Counted from the stretch's first letter, positions 1 to 10,260 are shown. The stretch is DNA of 64,000 nt from Ornithinibacillus massiliensis (GCF_018310345.1 NZ_JAGXBY010000003.1:620001-684000); one strand, 5' to 3'. Notes: generated by a model from the letters alone, not told the origin. Made by a program: numbers and translations.

Positions 1-1861
1 CCTGTTTCTGGTAAGTGCGCAACACACTTTCTAATGATTGAGGTACAGCATAAGGTAACTGTTCAGGATGCATAATGGTATGAAGAAATTTCCGAAAAGA
101 TGCTTCTATCGTAACTGTGTCACTAGACTCCATCGTATTAAGTAACCTAAGTCCTTCCACAATTGGCACGTTCAATTGCTGGTCCCATTCATCAATTTGC
201 CTTGGTACTTGATGCATGAATCGATGGATTTCCTCCATTTCTCTTGTTTCTAAGGAGAAAAGTGTACCATTTCTTAGTCGATAATACTTTCGCTTTTCCT
301 CTAATGCAGCTAATACATCCTTTATTTCTTCTTCTGGGATACCATCAATGGAGAAAGTAAATTCAAGCCAATGTGTTCTTTCTCTGTAATGTCTCACTTT
401 AATTTTAGGCACCGTTGTTTTAGGTAGAATCCTTAAACGTACTGCTGTTGTTGCGTAGACTTGTACCAACTGGTGCAGCTTCGGTAATTGATGATGTAAA
501 AAGTTATACTCTAATTCTTCATTTTGAATATAATAACCACTTTCCGTTTGGATAAATTGACTCTCCTTCATGATGTTGAGAATTTCTTCTTCCTTCTCGA
601 TATCACGAATAATCATAGAACCTACTTTCGGCTGACGCCCATCTAGTGGATTGATTACTACATTTTCATAATGAAATTCAAGACCTGCTAGCAAACGATT
701 TTTCACACGGTCAACATACAGCTTTGCCTTTAATGGTGTCTTTTGAATTTCTGCATTTACTTCACCAGCTAAATGAACTTCTCCAAGCTTTCGCAAATGC
801 GGGACTAGTTTCTCCATATAATATTTCAGTTGATTAGCAGGTATAGGGATAGCGCTTGTTCTGGAATTCTCCATCATTCGCTTAAGACCATATAGCCGTT
901 CTGCTTCTCCTCGTTTTACCACGACAATCTTGCCATTGGTAAGTACCGTGTCGTATTCATGTAAAATTACCATTTTGTCCAATCCGTCTATTACCAATTG
1001 ATAGCCATTACCTTCGTTTTTCTTAAATTCAAATGTTAGTGGCAATGGCTCATCGACTACTTGAAACTGTGAATACGTTTTGCCAGCATATTGCAATGTC
1101 ACGTGAGGAGCATGGATTAACAATGGCTCTAATTTATTCCACGAGGACGCTGGGACAGGTAATATCGCTTTGTCAGCTTGATGCCTTCCTTTAGTAGGCA
1201 TTGCTCGTAGATACATTTTTTCGTCATTCATGATTCGGTTTAATTGCTGTATTACTTGGTCTGTTTCTTTATCAAAGCAATGTTTACTCGGGTCATATAT
1301 ATGATTATCTGTGATATTATACCTTTTCCCTTCATCTATTTGACGGAGAAAGTCACGAATATCTTTTATCGGTTGTCCCCCAATGGACAAGCCAATACCA
1401 AGTAGATTATTTTGATCTTCATCAGGAACAACCACGCATAGTAGCATAGCTCTTACTACTATTCTATTTTCAAAATGAGTTTGCTCGCCAGATTTTCGTG
1501 TGGGCGGCGATTGAAATATCGTGAGTAAGTCCTCTGGTAGCTCTTGTAATGCCTCTCCAGGATTAAGCTCGCGTGTACTTGCTTTTTGGTGATGAGAATA
1601 GGCGATTAGTACTGCTGCAACATGCTGGCAGTCCTTTTGAAATGAAGTAAGTGAAGGGCAACTACAAGTCGCGGTAAACCCTTGGTTCGTCTTCTCGAGG
1701 TGGACTTGGAAATCCTCTGCGCCTTGTACTACAGCATCCAAGGACTCAGAAGTTATCGCTTCTATCCATACCTTTCCATTACGATAAAAGGCGTCCCCTC
1801 TTTTAAAGGAGACGGCCCCACAACGCTCTTTGATGACTTTTTGATTTAGTTTAATTTCCAT
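1..1861 (-). CDS. SWIM zinc-finger / SNF2-family helicase, N-terminal part (cut by window edge)
   Basis: The frame is open from an ATG at 1861 to the window edge, so the C-terminal half lies outside. The start has a good ribosome site (AAAGGAGTGG). Around residues 65-80 the reverse-strand translation shows a SWIM zinc-binding pattern, Cys-Ser-Cys-Pro followed about a dozen residues later by Cys-Gln-His. The following ~500 residues resemble the helicase-associated region that precedes the SNF2 ATPase core in Bacillus SWIM/SNF2 proteins. The ATPase motifs would lie beyond base 1 and cannot be seen. The expected role is a DNA-dependent ATPase of unknown pathway. The SWIM motif is seen directly; the SNF2 assignment rests on family architecture. 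Confidence 0.7.
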   Translation of the reverse strand, partial: MEIKLNQKVIKERCGAVSFKRGDAFYRNGKVWIEAITSESLDAVVQGAEDFQVHLEKTNQGFTATCSCPSLTSFQKDCQHVAAVLIAYSHHQKASTRELNPGEALQELPEDLLTIFQSPPTRKSGEQTHFENRIVVRAMLLCVVVPDEDQNNLLGIGLSIGGQPIKDIRDFLRQIDEGKRYNITDNHIYDPSKHCFDKETDQVIQQLNRIMNDEKMYLRAMPTKGRHQADKAILPVPASSWNKLEPLLIHAPHVTLQYAGKTYSQFQVVDEPLPLTFEFKKNEGNGYQLVIDGLDKMVILHEYDTVLTNGKIVVVKRGEAERLYGLKRMMENSRTSAIPIPANQLKYYMEKLVPHLRKLGEVHLAGEVNAEIQKTPLKAKLYVDRVKNRLLAGLEFHYENVVINPLDGRQPKVGSMIIRDIEKEEEILNIMKESQFIQTESGYYIQNEELEYNFLHHQLPKLHQLVQVYATTAVRLRILPKTTVPKIKVRHYRERTHWLEFTFSIDGIPEEEIKDVLAALEEKRKYYRLRNGTLFSLETREMEEIHRFMHQVPRQIDEWDQQLNVPIVEGLRLLNTMESSDTVTIEASFRKFLHTIMHPEQLPYAVPQSLESVLRTYQKQ

Positions 1862-1965
1862 TGGGGCCACTCCTTTACTTACGATTATAGATACGTTCAT
1901 AATCTCTTAGTTATGAAATTAGCATAAAAAATGAAAACATGCCAGTACTACTGCTCTTTAGTAGC

Positions 1966-3186
1966 CTAAGTTGATTTCGAGTTTACATCCTTCGCAATCG
2001 GTTGTATCCTACAATACGTAATCGTTCTCCACAACCATTCAAATGGACCAAAGCGAAACTTCTTCAGCCACAGTGTGCTTATCATCATTTGCCCTGCAAA
2101 AATCCCTAAACAAATTAGCGTCCCAATGCCAAGACTTACATTACCATACCACCCAAATCCTACAAAAATCACAACGGAAAAGATGGTTTGGAATAGATAA
2201 TTCGTTAACGCCATTTGACCAGTAAATCGAAGTGCACGTAGTCTTTGTTGCCATTTTTCATGCTGAAGTAATAACGTCAAGGCTGAAATATAAAACAAGC
2301 ATAACGGAATACTACCAACACTAGTTAACACATAAATGACATAATCTTGTTTAATTCCCCAATCCACTATTCCTAAGGTAAATAAAGCTAATATCGCAGT
2401 AAGCGGAATACTGATAAGGAACGTAACAAGACGTATTTGCTTCAGTAGATTTAGGTACTTCGTTACATATTGGAATACACCAGCTTTCCCTGCAGCCAAC
2501 CCAATAAGAAACATCGCCAATACTGGTAGCATTGCTAGAATTAGATTGAATAGAATCATTGGTAACTCTGTCCCTAGTCGAAAGTTAACTAACTCTAGGT
2601 ACCCAGCATTCTGATAAACCTCCGTATAATTAGAAACAGCCCTTTCCACTACGGCTGATGATTCTTGTACCTCCTCTAGAAAAGTACTTGGTATTAATAA
2701 TGTCAAACTATTAAAGGCATTATAAACTAGTAACAAGCTCCCTGCCCAGATGAGCATGGTTTTAATCTTTCTTTTGTAAAAAAACAATAAGAAAAACCCA
2801 GCAAGGGCATAGGTATGCAAAATGTCGCCATACCAAAGTGCAATAAGGTGGATAAGACCAAACAATAATAATGCCAGCATTCTTCTCGTATATAGACTTG
2901 TTGCAGCTAAGCCCTTCCCCTCAGCACGACTAATGAAAATATAAAACCCTAATCCGAACAAAAATGAAAAGATAGTAAAAAACTTCATATCGATAAACAG
3001 CGTAAAAAATACATCTAACCAATAATCCAATCCCGTATATACCGGTTCCACTCCATACATTGATTTCATAAATATGGCACTATGAAAGGACGGCATATTG
3101 ACTAAAAAAATGCCAAACAACGCAAACCCTCGAATAATATCAATTGTTACGATTCTCTCTTTACTCGATATTGGCGAATTCTCCAA
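1966..3186 (-). CDS. DUF418 (YeiB-like) membrane protein
   Basis: A 406-residue, strongly hydrophobic protein with roughly ten membrane segments. The N-terminus (RIVTIDIIRGFALFGIFLVN) is typical of the DUF418/YeiB family. A C-terminal segment around residues 325-390 (TGQMALTNYLFQT, then an FGPFEWLWR block) is also a family hallmark. Family members are inner-membrane proteins of unknown transport or acyltransferase-like role. The start is TTG at 3186, preceded by GAGGGGG. It is followed by the helicase-type gene on the same strand about 100 bases downstream, without a convincing strong terminator. Family membership is confident; function is unknown. Confidence 0.85.
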   Translation of the reverse strand: MENSPISSKERIVTIDIIRGFALFGIFLVNMPSFHSAIFMKSMYGVEPVYTGLDYWLDVFFTLFIDMKFFTIFSFLFGLGFYIFISRAEGKGLAATSLYTRRMLALLLFGLIHLIALWYGDILHTYALAGFFLLFFYKRKIKTMLIWAGSLLLVYNAFNSLTLLIPSTFLEEVQESSAVVERAVSNYTEVYQNAGYLELVNFRLGTELPMILFNLILAMLPVLAMFLIGLAAGKAGVFQYVTKYLNLLKQIRLVTFLISIPLTAILALFTLGIVDWGIKQDYVIYVLTSVGSIPLCLFYISALTLLLQHEKWQQRLRALRFTGQMALTNYLFQTIFSVVIFVGFGWYGNVSLGIGTLICLGIFAGQMMISTLWLKKFRFGPFEWLWRTITYCRIQPIAKDVNSKST

Positions 3187-3381
3187 ACTTACTCCCCCTC
3201 GGAATACTTGTGTTATTTACCTACAAGTACGTTTAATCAGAAATACGTTTCCCTTGATTATAAGGTTTCAAATTTATAGCCATTTATCTCTATTATATAT
3301 TTATATCTGGATTAACAATTACTCAAAACAGTAAAATCCGAACATTAACGACTACAAATGATGAAAATGTATGAAAATAGG

Positions 3382-3411
3382 TTGACTATCATTACTAGAA
3401 AGTGATATAAC
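3382..3411 (+). promoter_or_regulatory. Sigma-A type promoter of the purine permease-adenine deaminase operon
   Basis: TTGACT at 3382-3387 and TATAAC at 3406-3411 are separated by 18 bases. The permease start lies 40 bases further on behind AAGGAGAG. The leader is too short for a purine riboswitch between this promoter and the gene, and I see no conserved purine aptamer there. Confidence 0.6.
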
Positions 3412-3451
3412 AGGTTATAGCGACATAATTCGACAAGGAGAGAACAACTAC

Positions 3452-4756
3452 ATGAGTAATTTTCTTAATCGCATGTTTAAACTGAATGAGCTAAACACGA
3501 ACATTAGAACCGAAATATTAGCCGGAATAACAACATTTATTACAATGGCATATATCATCATCGTTCAACCTAATTTAATGGGTGCTGCCGGCATGCCTGT
3601 AGGTGCTGTGATGGTATCCACTATGATTGTTTCTGGACTATTTTCTATTATTATGGGTATTTTTACAAATCGACCATTTGCCCTTGCACCGGCAATGGGA
3701 AGTAACGCCTTTTTTGCATACTCCGTTGTAGCAGCAGGTCTTGCAACATGGGAGACGGCTTTAGGAATGATATTTATTTCTGGTGTAGCCTTCTTGGTCT
3801 TAACCTTACTTGGCCTTCGTGAAGCAATCTCCAACATGCTTCCAAAAAATATTAAGCTTGCTATTAGTGGATCAGTGGGTATTTTTATAGTCGGCACTGG
3901 TCTTGTGAATGGTGGTATTATCATTCAACGAGAAGGAAGCAACAATATGACACTAGCTACCCTACATGAACCTAGTGTTCTATTAGCCGTAATTGGTATT
4001 TTGGTTACGATTGGTTTAATGGCAAGGAAAGTAAAAGGTGCCGTACTATGGGGAATCATTTTAATTACAGTCCTAGGACTTCCATTAGGAATTACCAATT
4101 TACCGGATACATTTTTCCAATTACCGCCAAATCCAACATCCATCTTCTTTCAAGTTGATTGGATAGCGGCATTAAAGCTATCGTTCTTCCCGTTAATCTT
4201 TACTTTCTTTACCGGTGATTTCTTTTCTTCTCTTGGAACAATATTAGGAGTTAGTGGAAAGGCTGGATTATTAGATAAAGACGGCAACCTACCAGGAATT
4301 AAAAAGCCATTTATAGTTGACTCATCTGCAACGATAACTGGTTCCTTACTAGGGGTTACCACTGTAACAACCTATGTAGAATCGGCAAGTGGTGTTAGTG
4401 AAGGTGGTAAAACCGGTTTAACGGCTGTTTCAGCAGGGGTCATGTTCTGGATATGTTTATTATTAACTCCTATATTCCTAATGGTTCCATCTGTTGCAAC
4501 TGCTCCAGCACTAGTAGTAATCGGGATTACTATTTTAGAATCTCTTAAAAATATCAACTATGATAAATTAGATGAATTAGCCACAGCATTAATTACGATA
4601 CTAGTAACGGCATTTTCTTTCAGTATCGCAAATGGAATTGTGTTTGGAATATTATCCTATGTTGTCATTAAATTAATCACAGGAAAAGTTCGCGAAATTC
4701 CTATTGGACTATATTTCTTATGTATTCCACTAGCATATTACCTATGGTTAATTTAA
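3452..4756 (+). CDS. AzgA/PbuG-type NCS2 purine permease
   Basis: A 434-residue polytopic membrane protein. Its N-terminus contains the AzgA-type signature (RTEILAGITTFITMAYII at about residues 19-36). The loop ALAPAMGSNAFFAY is typical of hypoxanthine/guanine/adenine proton symporters of the PbuG/PbuO group. Length matches the family (about 430). It starts with ATG after AAGGAGAG and ends 25 bases before adenine deaminase, so the two almost certainly form an operon: the permease imports a purine, probably adenine or hypoxanthine, for the deaminase. The exact substrate cannot be read from sequence. Confidence 0.9.
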   Translation: MSNFLNRMFKLNELNTNIRTEILAGITTFITMAYIIIVQPNLMGAAGMPVGAVMVSTMIVSGLFSIIMGIFTNRPFALAPAMGSNAFFAYSVVAAGLATWETALGMIFISGVAFLVLTLLGLREAISNMLPKNIKLAISGSVGIFIVGTGLVNGGIIIQREGSNNMTLATLHEPSVLLAVIGILVTIGLMARKVKGAVLWGIILITVLGLPLGITNLPDTFFQLPPNPTSIFFQVDWIAALKLSFFPLIFTFFTGDFFSSLGTILGVSGKAGLLDKDGNLPGIKKPFIVDSSATITGSLLGVTTVTTYVESASGVSEGGKTGLTAVSAGVMFWICLLLTPIFLMVPSVATAPALVVIGITILESLKNINYDKLDELATALITILVTAFSFSIANGIVFGILSYVVIKLITGKVREIPIGLYFLCIPLAYYLWLI

Positions 4757-4781
4757 TTGATTAGTATTGGAGTGAACGAAT

Positions 4782-6554
4782 ATGAATCATAATTTGATTT
4801 CAGCTGCTCGTGGTGATATACCGTTAGATTTAGCCATTGAAAATATTAAATTAGTTAATGTTTTTACCGGTGAAATTTACCCAGCAGCAATAGGAATTTA
4901 TCAAGATAAAATTGCTCATGTTACAAAGCCAGGAGTCACAACTTTACAAGCAAAACAAGTGATAGATGGTCAGGGAAAATACGCTATCCCAGGATTAATT
5001 GACACACATGTACACATCGAAAGCAGTATGCTGACTCCAAGTGCGTATGCGGAAGTAGTTCTGCCTCATGGGACCACAACAGTCGTAACAGATCCACATG
5101 AAATTACGAATGTACTAGGGGAAGAAGGGCTTGCTTATATGATTGAAGCAAGTAAGGACTTGGATTTACGAATCCTTACTTATCTCCCTTCCTGTGTACC
5201 ATCTGCACCTCGTTTAGAAACGTCGGGTGCTGATTTCACTCCAGAACTGGTAGAGAAATTCATACAATGGGACGGTATAGACGGATTAGCTGAAGTGATG
5301 AATTATTACGATGTCATCCATCAAGACCCGCGCATGGCTGGTATTGTCCAAGCTGCACTTGATGCTGGAAAAATTGCTCAAGGCCATGCACCAACGTTAA
5401 GTGGGCGTGATCTTTCTGCGTACCTAGTAGCTGGAATTGACTCCGACCATGAATGTCGTACCGGTGAAGAAGCACTAGAGAAACTTCAAGCGGGAATGAT
5501 TGTTGAAATTCGGGAAAGCTCCTTTTCTTACAATGTAGCACCCATTGCGAAAGTAATTAAAGATAAAGGCTACCTACCTAATGTTTGCTTGTGTTCGGAT
5601 GATGTAAAAGCGAATGATTTATTACAACAAGGTCATATGAATCATGTGGTTCGCCGTGCAATAGAGGAAGGAATTGACCCAATCAATGCCATTCGTTATG
5701 GCACCTTGAATGCTGCCAACCGGTTAAGAAGAACTGATATTGGTGCAATTAGCCCTGGTCGAATTGCCGATATCGTTCTACTAGATGATATCAAGACGAT
5801 GGTAGTATCCGATGTGTTCACTTCAGGAAAACTCATCGTGGAAAAGGGTAATCTAATAAGAAAACAAAATGTAGTTAATCCTCCTAAGCACTTTATGAAT
5901 ACGGTAAAACTACCCGAAATTAAAGAAGAAGATCTATCCATTACAGTAGAAGATCCACATGCAACCATAGCAAAAGTTAATGCCATCGAATATGATTATG
6001 CGCCTGGAATCCCAACGAATTTCCATGAAGTTACCTTACCGGTTATTAACGGAGAAGTGAATTTAGGTGAGTATGATGGTAAGAAAGCGCCATTAAACTA
6101 TATCGCTGTTTTTCATCGACACGGACATAATAACAATGTTGCAAAAGGTGTTTTAGCTGGATTCGGCATAATCGAAGGTGCTGTAGCAACAACTGTTGCC
6201 CACGATAGTCATAATTTGGCGGTATTAGGGGTAAACAAAACAGATATGAAGCTTGCAGCGAATCACTTAAGAGAATCAAATGGTGGAATGGTTGCTGTTA
6301 AAAACGGAGAAATCGTTGCTGAACTAAAATTACCCATTGCAGGGTTAATGACAACGGAGGGTGCTGAAGAATTTTCACCACGGATTAATGCTTTCTTAGA
6401 CCGAATTGAAGCAAGCATGATGCCCGGAAAAAATCCAATCCATCGATTAATAATCGCTACCCTTCCTGTTATACCAAAAGCAAAAATAACCGATATGGGA
6501 TTAGTTGATGTTGATAATCAAAAATTTGTACCATTAGTAATCGAAACAAATTAA
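4782..6554 (+). CDS. ade: Adenine deaminase
   Basis: A 590-residue amidohydrolase-fold enzyme converting adenine to hypoxanthine and ammonia in purine salvage. The metal-binding HxH pair is at His76/His78 in GLIDTHVHIESS, a motif characteristic of AdeC-type adenine deaminase. TDPHEI and the C-terminal VAHDSHN segment are also diagnostic, and length equals the B. subtilis type enzyme (about 577). It starts with ATG after GGAGTG, 25 bases after the purine permease, and is closed by a strong terminator at 6571. Start, length and motifs are all consistent with a full-length active enzyme. Confidence 0.95.
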   Translation: MNHNLISAARGDIPLDLAIENIKLVNVFTGEIYPAAIGIYQDKIAHVTKPGVTTLQAKQVIDGQGKYAIPGLIDTHVHIESSMLTPSAYAEVVLPHGTTTVVTDPHEITNVLGEEGLAYMIEASKDLDLRILTYLPSCVPSAPRLETSGADFTPELVEKFIQWDGIDGLAEVMNYYDVIHQDPRMAGIVQAALDAGKIAQGHAPTLSGRDLSAYLVAGIDSDHECRTGEEALEKLQAGMIVEIRESSFSYNVAPIAKVIKDKGYLPNVCLCSDDVKANDLLQQGHMNHVVRRAIEEGIDPINAIRYGTLNAANRLRRTDIGAISPGRIADIVLLDDIKTMVVSDVFTSGKLIVEKGNLIRKQNVVNPPKHFMNTVKLPEIKEEDLSITVEDPHATIAKVNAIEYDYAPGIPTNFHEVTLPVINGEVNLGEYDGKKAPLNYIAVFHRHGHNNNVAKGVLAGFGIIEGAVATTVAHDSHNLAVLGVNKTDMKLAANHLRESNGGMVAVKNGEIVAELKLPIAGLMTTEGAEEFSPRINAFLDRIEASMMPGKNPIHRLIIATLPVIPKAKITDMGLVDVDNQKFVPLVIETN

Positions 6555-6570
6555 CATCTTTACTGTTAAA

Positions 6571-6606
6571 AACAAGGGATAGTTAAACTGACTATCCCTT
6601 GTTTTT
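6571..6606 (+). terminator. Rho-independent terminator after adenine deaminase
   Basis: A perfect 13-bp stem (6571-6583 with 6591-6603) has a 7-base loop and a T-rich tail. A-rich bases on the other side make it potentially bidirectional, also serving the convergent amidohydrolase gene. Confidence 0.9.
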
Positions 6607-6722
6607 ATCTTACTTAAGTACTACTTTTTCCAGTACGTACATAATTCGGATTTAAACCAGCACTCCTTTGCCTATGCTAGTCATATAAATCCCCAAGCCT
6701 TACCTGCCTATGAATTCATTAT

Positions 6723-8072
6723 TTAGCTTTGCACTGATTCAACTTTTTCCCATTCAATCTGAAAATCAGCTATCAACTTTTCCATATATTCGTTACTTGG
6801 AACGTTACTAAGTAATTCATCTTGTGAATAAATTTTCCCTCCTTTAATTATGTGATGAATGCTCTTCGTATATTGAATATCGATCAATGGATTCGCATCT
6901 AATACGACTAAATCAGCGATAAAGCCTTCTTTTATTGCACCAATTTCCTCCATTTGGATAGACCTTGCAGCCTGGATTGTTGCAGCCTGTAATGCCTCAA
7001 TTTCTGAAAATCCAATTTCTACAAATAACTCTAATTCACGATGTAAAGCCATGCCTGGGAAGGTCCAAATAAGTGCAGGAGTGTCCGTTCCTGCGACAAC
7101 GGTTCCTCCCAAATCGGCATAGGTTTTGGCAACTGTTTTCGTAAACAGATCTAATATACCGATCTGCTCTTTTAGTAGTGCTTCCTGTACCGCATTTTTT
7201 TCCCAGTGATCGATTAAAATCCCTTCTTTCTTAAGTGACTCGGTTACTTTATTTTTGGGATACCACGGGTTAGGTTGCTGTGTTACTTGGTCCGTAAGCA
7301 CTAAAGTAGGGCAAAGCTTCACATGATGCTTAAGCATTTCCTCACACAATGCTTTGATTCTCGCCTCATCTGGTTTCTCCCAATCAATATGACGCCACTT
7401 TTCTTGATCCGCGGTTGGATGCCAGCCATCATAAAGAGCTTGTACAAATCCTGAAGCATGCTCAAACCATGTCACTCCAATTTCTGCTGCTTCTAAAGCA
7501 TTCAATTCCTTTGCATGGATGAGATCACAACTTACTTCTAGATTAAATTCTCTCGCCTCTTCCACCACTGCCTGTAAAACCTCTTTCTTTATCAGCCCAT
7601 ACACTTTAATAAATTTTGCCCCTGCTTCAGCCTGTCTTCTAACTTCTTTTCTAGCTGTTTCTGGGTCATCAGTTACTAGATTCCCAAAACTGGTTGGTCC
7701 CCATAGGCCAGGGGTTCCATCAATCATGCGGTCTGCAGCATATACACGTGGAGTAGGTACATCGAATGGAGCATCAATCATATTCTTAAGTAGAAATACA
7801 TTTCCCGCGGTGTTACGGACCGTTGTTACCCCTGATGCTAAAAAATGTGGTGCAAATCGTTCTTGAATATGGCAATGCATATCAATTAATCCAGGAATAA
7901 GATACTTTCCACTCACATCCACTACACTAATATCATCTGGTAATGCTTCATTTTGTGTATAAATCCTTCTTATTTTTCCATCACAGATTTCAATAGAACC
8001 CTCAAAAGAAACTTCATTTTCCACATCAATTATCGTTCCATTCGCTGCAATATAATGCCTTAATTCTTTCAT
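6723..8072 (-). CDS. Amidohydrolase family protein (prolidase/imidazolonepropionase-like)
   Basis: A 449-residue amidohydrolase. Metal ligands are visible as His66/His68 in GLIDMHCHIQ, a lysine in AGAKFIKVYG that would be the carboxylated bridging residue, and a late aspartate in VVAGTDTPAL. The N- and C-terminal beta-sandwich strands typical of the superfamily are present. The start is ATG at 8072 behind GAGGAGG. It is divergent from the Rgg-type regulator at 8194, which could control it. The family contains dipeptidases, imidazolonepropionases and other cyclic amide hydrolases, and the substrate cannot be assigned. It is convergent with ade and not part of that operon. Confidence 0.85.
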   Translation of the reverse strand: MKELRHYIAANGTIIDVENEVSFEGSIEICDGKIRRIYTQNEALPDDISVVDVSGKYLIPGLIDMHCHIQERFAPHFLASGVTTVRNTAGNVFLLKNMIDAPFDVPTPRVYAADRMIDGTPGLWGPTSFGNLVTDDPETARKEVRRQAEAGAKFIKVYGLIKKEVLQAVVEEAREFNLEVSCDLIHAKELNALEAAEIGVTWFEHASGFVQALYDGWHPTADQEKWRHIDWEKPDEARIKALCEEMLKHHVKLCPTLVLTDQVTQQPNPWYPKNKVTESLKKEGILIDHWEKNAVQEALLKEQIGILDLFTKTVAKTYADLGGTVVAGTDTPALIWTFPGMALHRELELFVEIGFSEIEALQAATIQAARSIQMEEIGAIKEGFIADLVVLDANPLIDIQYTKSIHHIIKGGKIYSQDELLSNVPSNEYMEKLIADFQIEWEKVESVQS

Positions 8073-8193
8073 TTCATTATCCTCCTCTAATTACTTCCGT
8101 TATACTAATGGAAAAGAACTTGTTGTATGTTTATTTTAATTTGGATGGTTAGCAATATTTATAAAACTTTCATATAGTGGAATTTGAGGTTAG

Positions 8194-9120
8194 GTGGTTA
8201 GAATATTGAGGAGCTATGGAGAAACCTTTCGAATAATTCGTAAGCAAAAAGGGGTAACGATGAAAGAGCTAGCTGATGGAGTATGTTCCATTTCATTTTT
8301 ATCAAAATTTGAACGTGGTGATTCGGATATAACACTTGGAATTTTCACAAGAATTTTAGACAAGCTGATGCTCAGTATGGATGAATTTATATATGTACAT
8401 CACGACTACCAACCAAGCCAGCTCGAACAATTCTTCCAGCTAGTCAATACAGCCTACACTAGTCAAAATTCAGATCGATTAAAGCAACTAAAAAATCAAG
8501 AAATGAAAAAGTGGGAGCGTTATGGAATAGAAACATATTATTTTAATGTATTAATGCTTGAGGTTTACGATAGTATGGTGAGCTCCACCATGATGGACGA
8601 AAATGTGAATAAAGCGGAAATCGATCTGTTAACAGATTATTTATTTCGGGTCGAAGTATGGGGATATTACGAATTAGCTCTCTATAGCGCTACGATGTTC
8701 TTTCTTGATCCTGGTGTAGTGATACAGCTTTCTAAGACAGCATACATAAAAAGCAGCCGTTATCAAGAATTAAAAAAAGCACGTGATACGATTACTGCTA
8801 TCCTTATCAATACCATTACCTACTTAATAGGTCCAGTTAATCGCTTTCCCGAAGAATTAACATACGAACAGGAAATTACGGAATTTTTCTCCTATCTTGA
8901 TGCCATACAATTACCCGAAGATAAATTATTTGAACGGCTTAAAATCCTGCAACTAAAGGGAGCCTTAGAGTTAAAGTTAGGGAACAAGGAATCTGGAGAG
9001 GCTAAACTACGACAAACCATTCAAATTCTGAGAGATTTAGGTTCGGTGGGAAATGCCAATAACACTAGTCTATATTTAGAGCAGATTTTATCATATATTA
9101 AAATATCTAATACAAAATAG
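8194..9120 (+). CDS. Rgg/GadR/MutR-type transcriptional regulator
   Basis: About 308 residues. An N-terminal helix-turn-helix of the XRE type (about residues 8-62, including GETFRIIRKQKGVTMKELA and ISFLSKFERGDSDI) is followed by an alpha-helical repeat region of about 220 residues, as in Rgg-family regulators that sense short peptides. The listed start is GTG at 8194. A TTG at 8206, about nine bases behind GGTGG, is an equally good alternative and would shorten the protein by four residues. It is divergent from the amidohydrolase and followed by its own terminator. I found no convincing SHP-type pheromone gene beside it. Confidence 0.8.
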   Translation: MVRILRSYGETFRIIRKQKGVTMKELADGVCSISFLSKFERGDSDITLGIFTRILDKLMLSMDEFIYVHHDYQPSQLEQFFQLVNTAYTSQNSDRLKQLKNQEMKKWERYGIETYYFNVLMLEVYDSMVSSTMMDENVNKAEIDLLTDYLFRVEVWGYYELALYSATMFFLDPGVVIQLSKTAYIKSSRYQELKKARDTITAILINTITYLIGPVNRFPEELTYEQEITEFFSYLDAIQLPEDKLFERLKILQLKGALELKLGNKESGEAKLRQTIQILRDLGSVGNANNTSLYLEQILSYIKISNTK

Positions 9121-9121
9121 T

Positions 9122-9152
9122 ATCGCACCTCCTTGTTAAGAGGTGCGATTTA
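9122..9152 (+). terminator. Terminator between the Rgg-type gene and the patatin
   Basis: A 10-bp perfect stem (9122-9131 with 9140-9149) with an 8-base loop is followed by TTATTAT. It lies between two convergent genes. Confidence 0.75.
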
Positions 9153-9199
9153 TTATATATGATTCTATAATACTCTTCTCATGGTGATTATTTCTTCAA

Positions 9200-10057
9200 C
9201 TAGGATAAAAATTCCCTTAATTCCTCCGACAGTTTTTTTACATCCTTCATCCCTAGATGATATAGGTCGGTTAGTTTAGCTTTACTTCTTTCCACACGTC
9301 CAACTTCTAACTTTTCAGATGGGCTGATGACAAACACATTTCCTTTTTTCTCCTCTTCAAATATATAATTTAATGTTTCATTATATACATGGTGACGTCT
9401 TTCTATTGCTTTTAATAGACCGGGGTATTGTTTATATTTTTTGCGCATGTACCATCCAAATGATTGTGGCTTTTTAACATAACCTCTATTTCTCGTTAAA
9501 ATGACGACATTCTTTTGATTCCCGTCTTTTACCGATTGCTTGATTGGAATTGGATCGGAAATACCTCCATCTAACAGACTTCGATTATCATATTCAACAA
9601 CTGGTGCGAATAATGGCAAGGAGCTCGATGCCCGAATTATCTTTAATATTTCATCTTTATAATCTTCCCTTTTATAAAAAACAGGCTCCCCTGTCATACA
9701 GTCGGTAACACCAATGACAAACTCCTCCCTTGCAGCATAAAATGCGTCAAAATCAAAAGGCTCTAATTCATTTGGTAACACATCAAATAAAAAATCCATC
9801 CCAAAAATTTCTCTTTTCTTTACGAAGTTTCGAAATGATATATAATCGGGATGGTCTAAGTAATCAATCAGAACCGCTCTATTTCGTTCTATTTGCCGTG
9901 CGACATAAGACGAACCATTACAGGCACCTGCAGATACACCAATTACATATGGAAGGTATATATCTTGCTCCATTAAATAATGAATAACGCCAGCCGTATA
10001 GATTCCTCTGCTTCCTCCACCTTCTAATACTAATCCTGTGTTCTTCAAACATTCCAC
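9200..10057 (-). CDS. Patatin-like phospholipase family protein
   Basis: A 285-residue lipid acyl hydrolase of the RssA/YjjU-like bacterial patatin group. The oxyanion-hole motif GGGSRG is at 13-18, the nucleophile Ser42 is in GVSAG, and the catalytic Asp163 is in the DGGISDPIP block, so the Ser-Asp dyad is complete. There is no signal peptide, so it is probably cytoplasmic or membrane-associated. It is a single gene, convergent with the Rgg gene, with no obvious partner. Substrate is unknown; a phospholipid or acyl ester is expected for the family. Confidence 0.92.
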   Translation of the reverse strand: MECLKNTGLVLEGGGSRGIYTAGVIHYLMEQDIYLPYVIGVSAGACNGSSYVARQIERNRAVLIDYLDHPDYISFRNFVKKREIFGMDFLFDVLPNELEPFDFDAFYAAREEFVIGVTDCMTGEPVFYKREDYKDEILKIIRASSSLPLFAPVVEYDNRSLLDGGISDPIPIKQSVKDGNQKNVVILTRNRGYVKKPQSFGWYMRKKYKQYPGLLKAIERRHHVYNETLNYIFEEEKKGNVFVISPSEKLEVGRVERSKAKLTDLYHLGMKDVKKLSEELREFLS

Positions 10058-10260
10058 CTCAAAATCTACGTCTTTTCTTTTTAGATGAAGACAACGTTGT
10101 TTTTATTAATACTTCTCCTATTATATATACAAAAAGTGGAAGTTTCTAACTAGTTGCTTCTCATCCGCCTTTTTTATTCTTCTTTTATCATGTTTAGCTT
10201 CATTTTAGATCACTGTTTTCTAGGCTGAGATTTAACGCTCTTCTACTGTCTAAATTGAAA

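Noticed and set aside
3098-3334. 78-codon plus-strand frame across the start of the DUF418 gene
   Set aside because: It overlaps the N-terminus of a well-supported gene and its promoter region, and has no ribosome site or protein-like pattern.
3412-3451. Purine riboswitch before the purine permease
   Set aside because: The leader from the promoter to the ribosome site is only about 40 bases, too short for an aptamer plus expression platform.
8108-8152. 14-codon open frame (MEKNLLYVYFNLDG) next to the Rgg-type gene as a possible SHP-like pheromone
   Set aside because: No ribosome site, no secretion-type hydrophobic stretch with basic start, and it lies where the promoter for the regulator should be.
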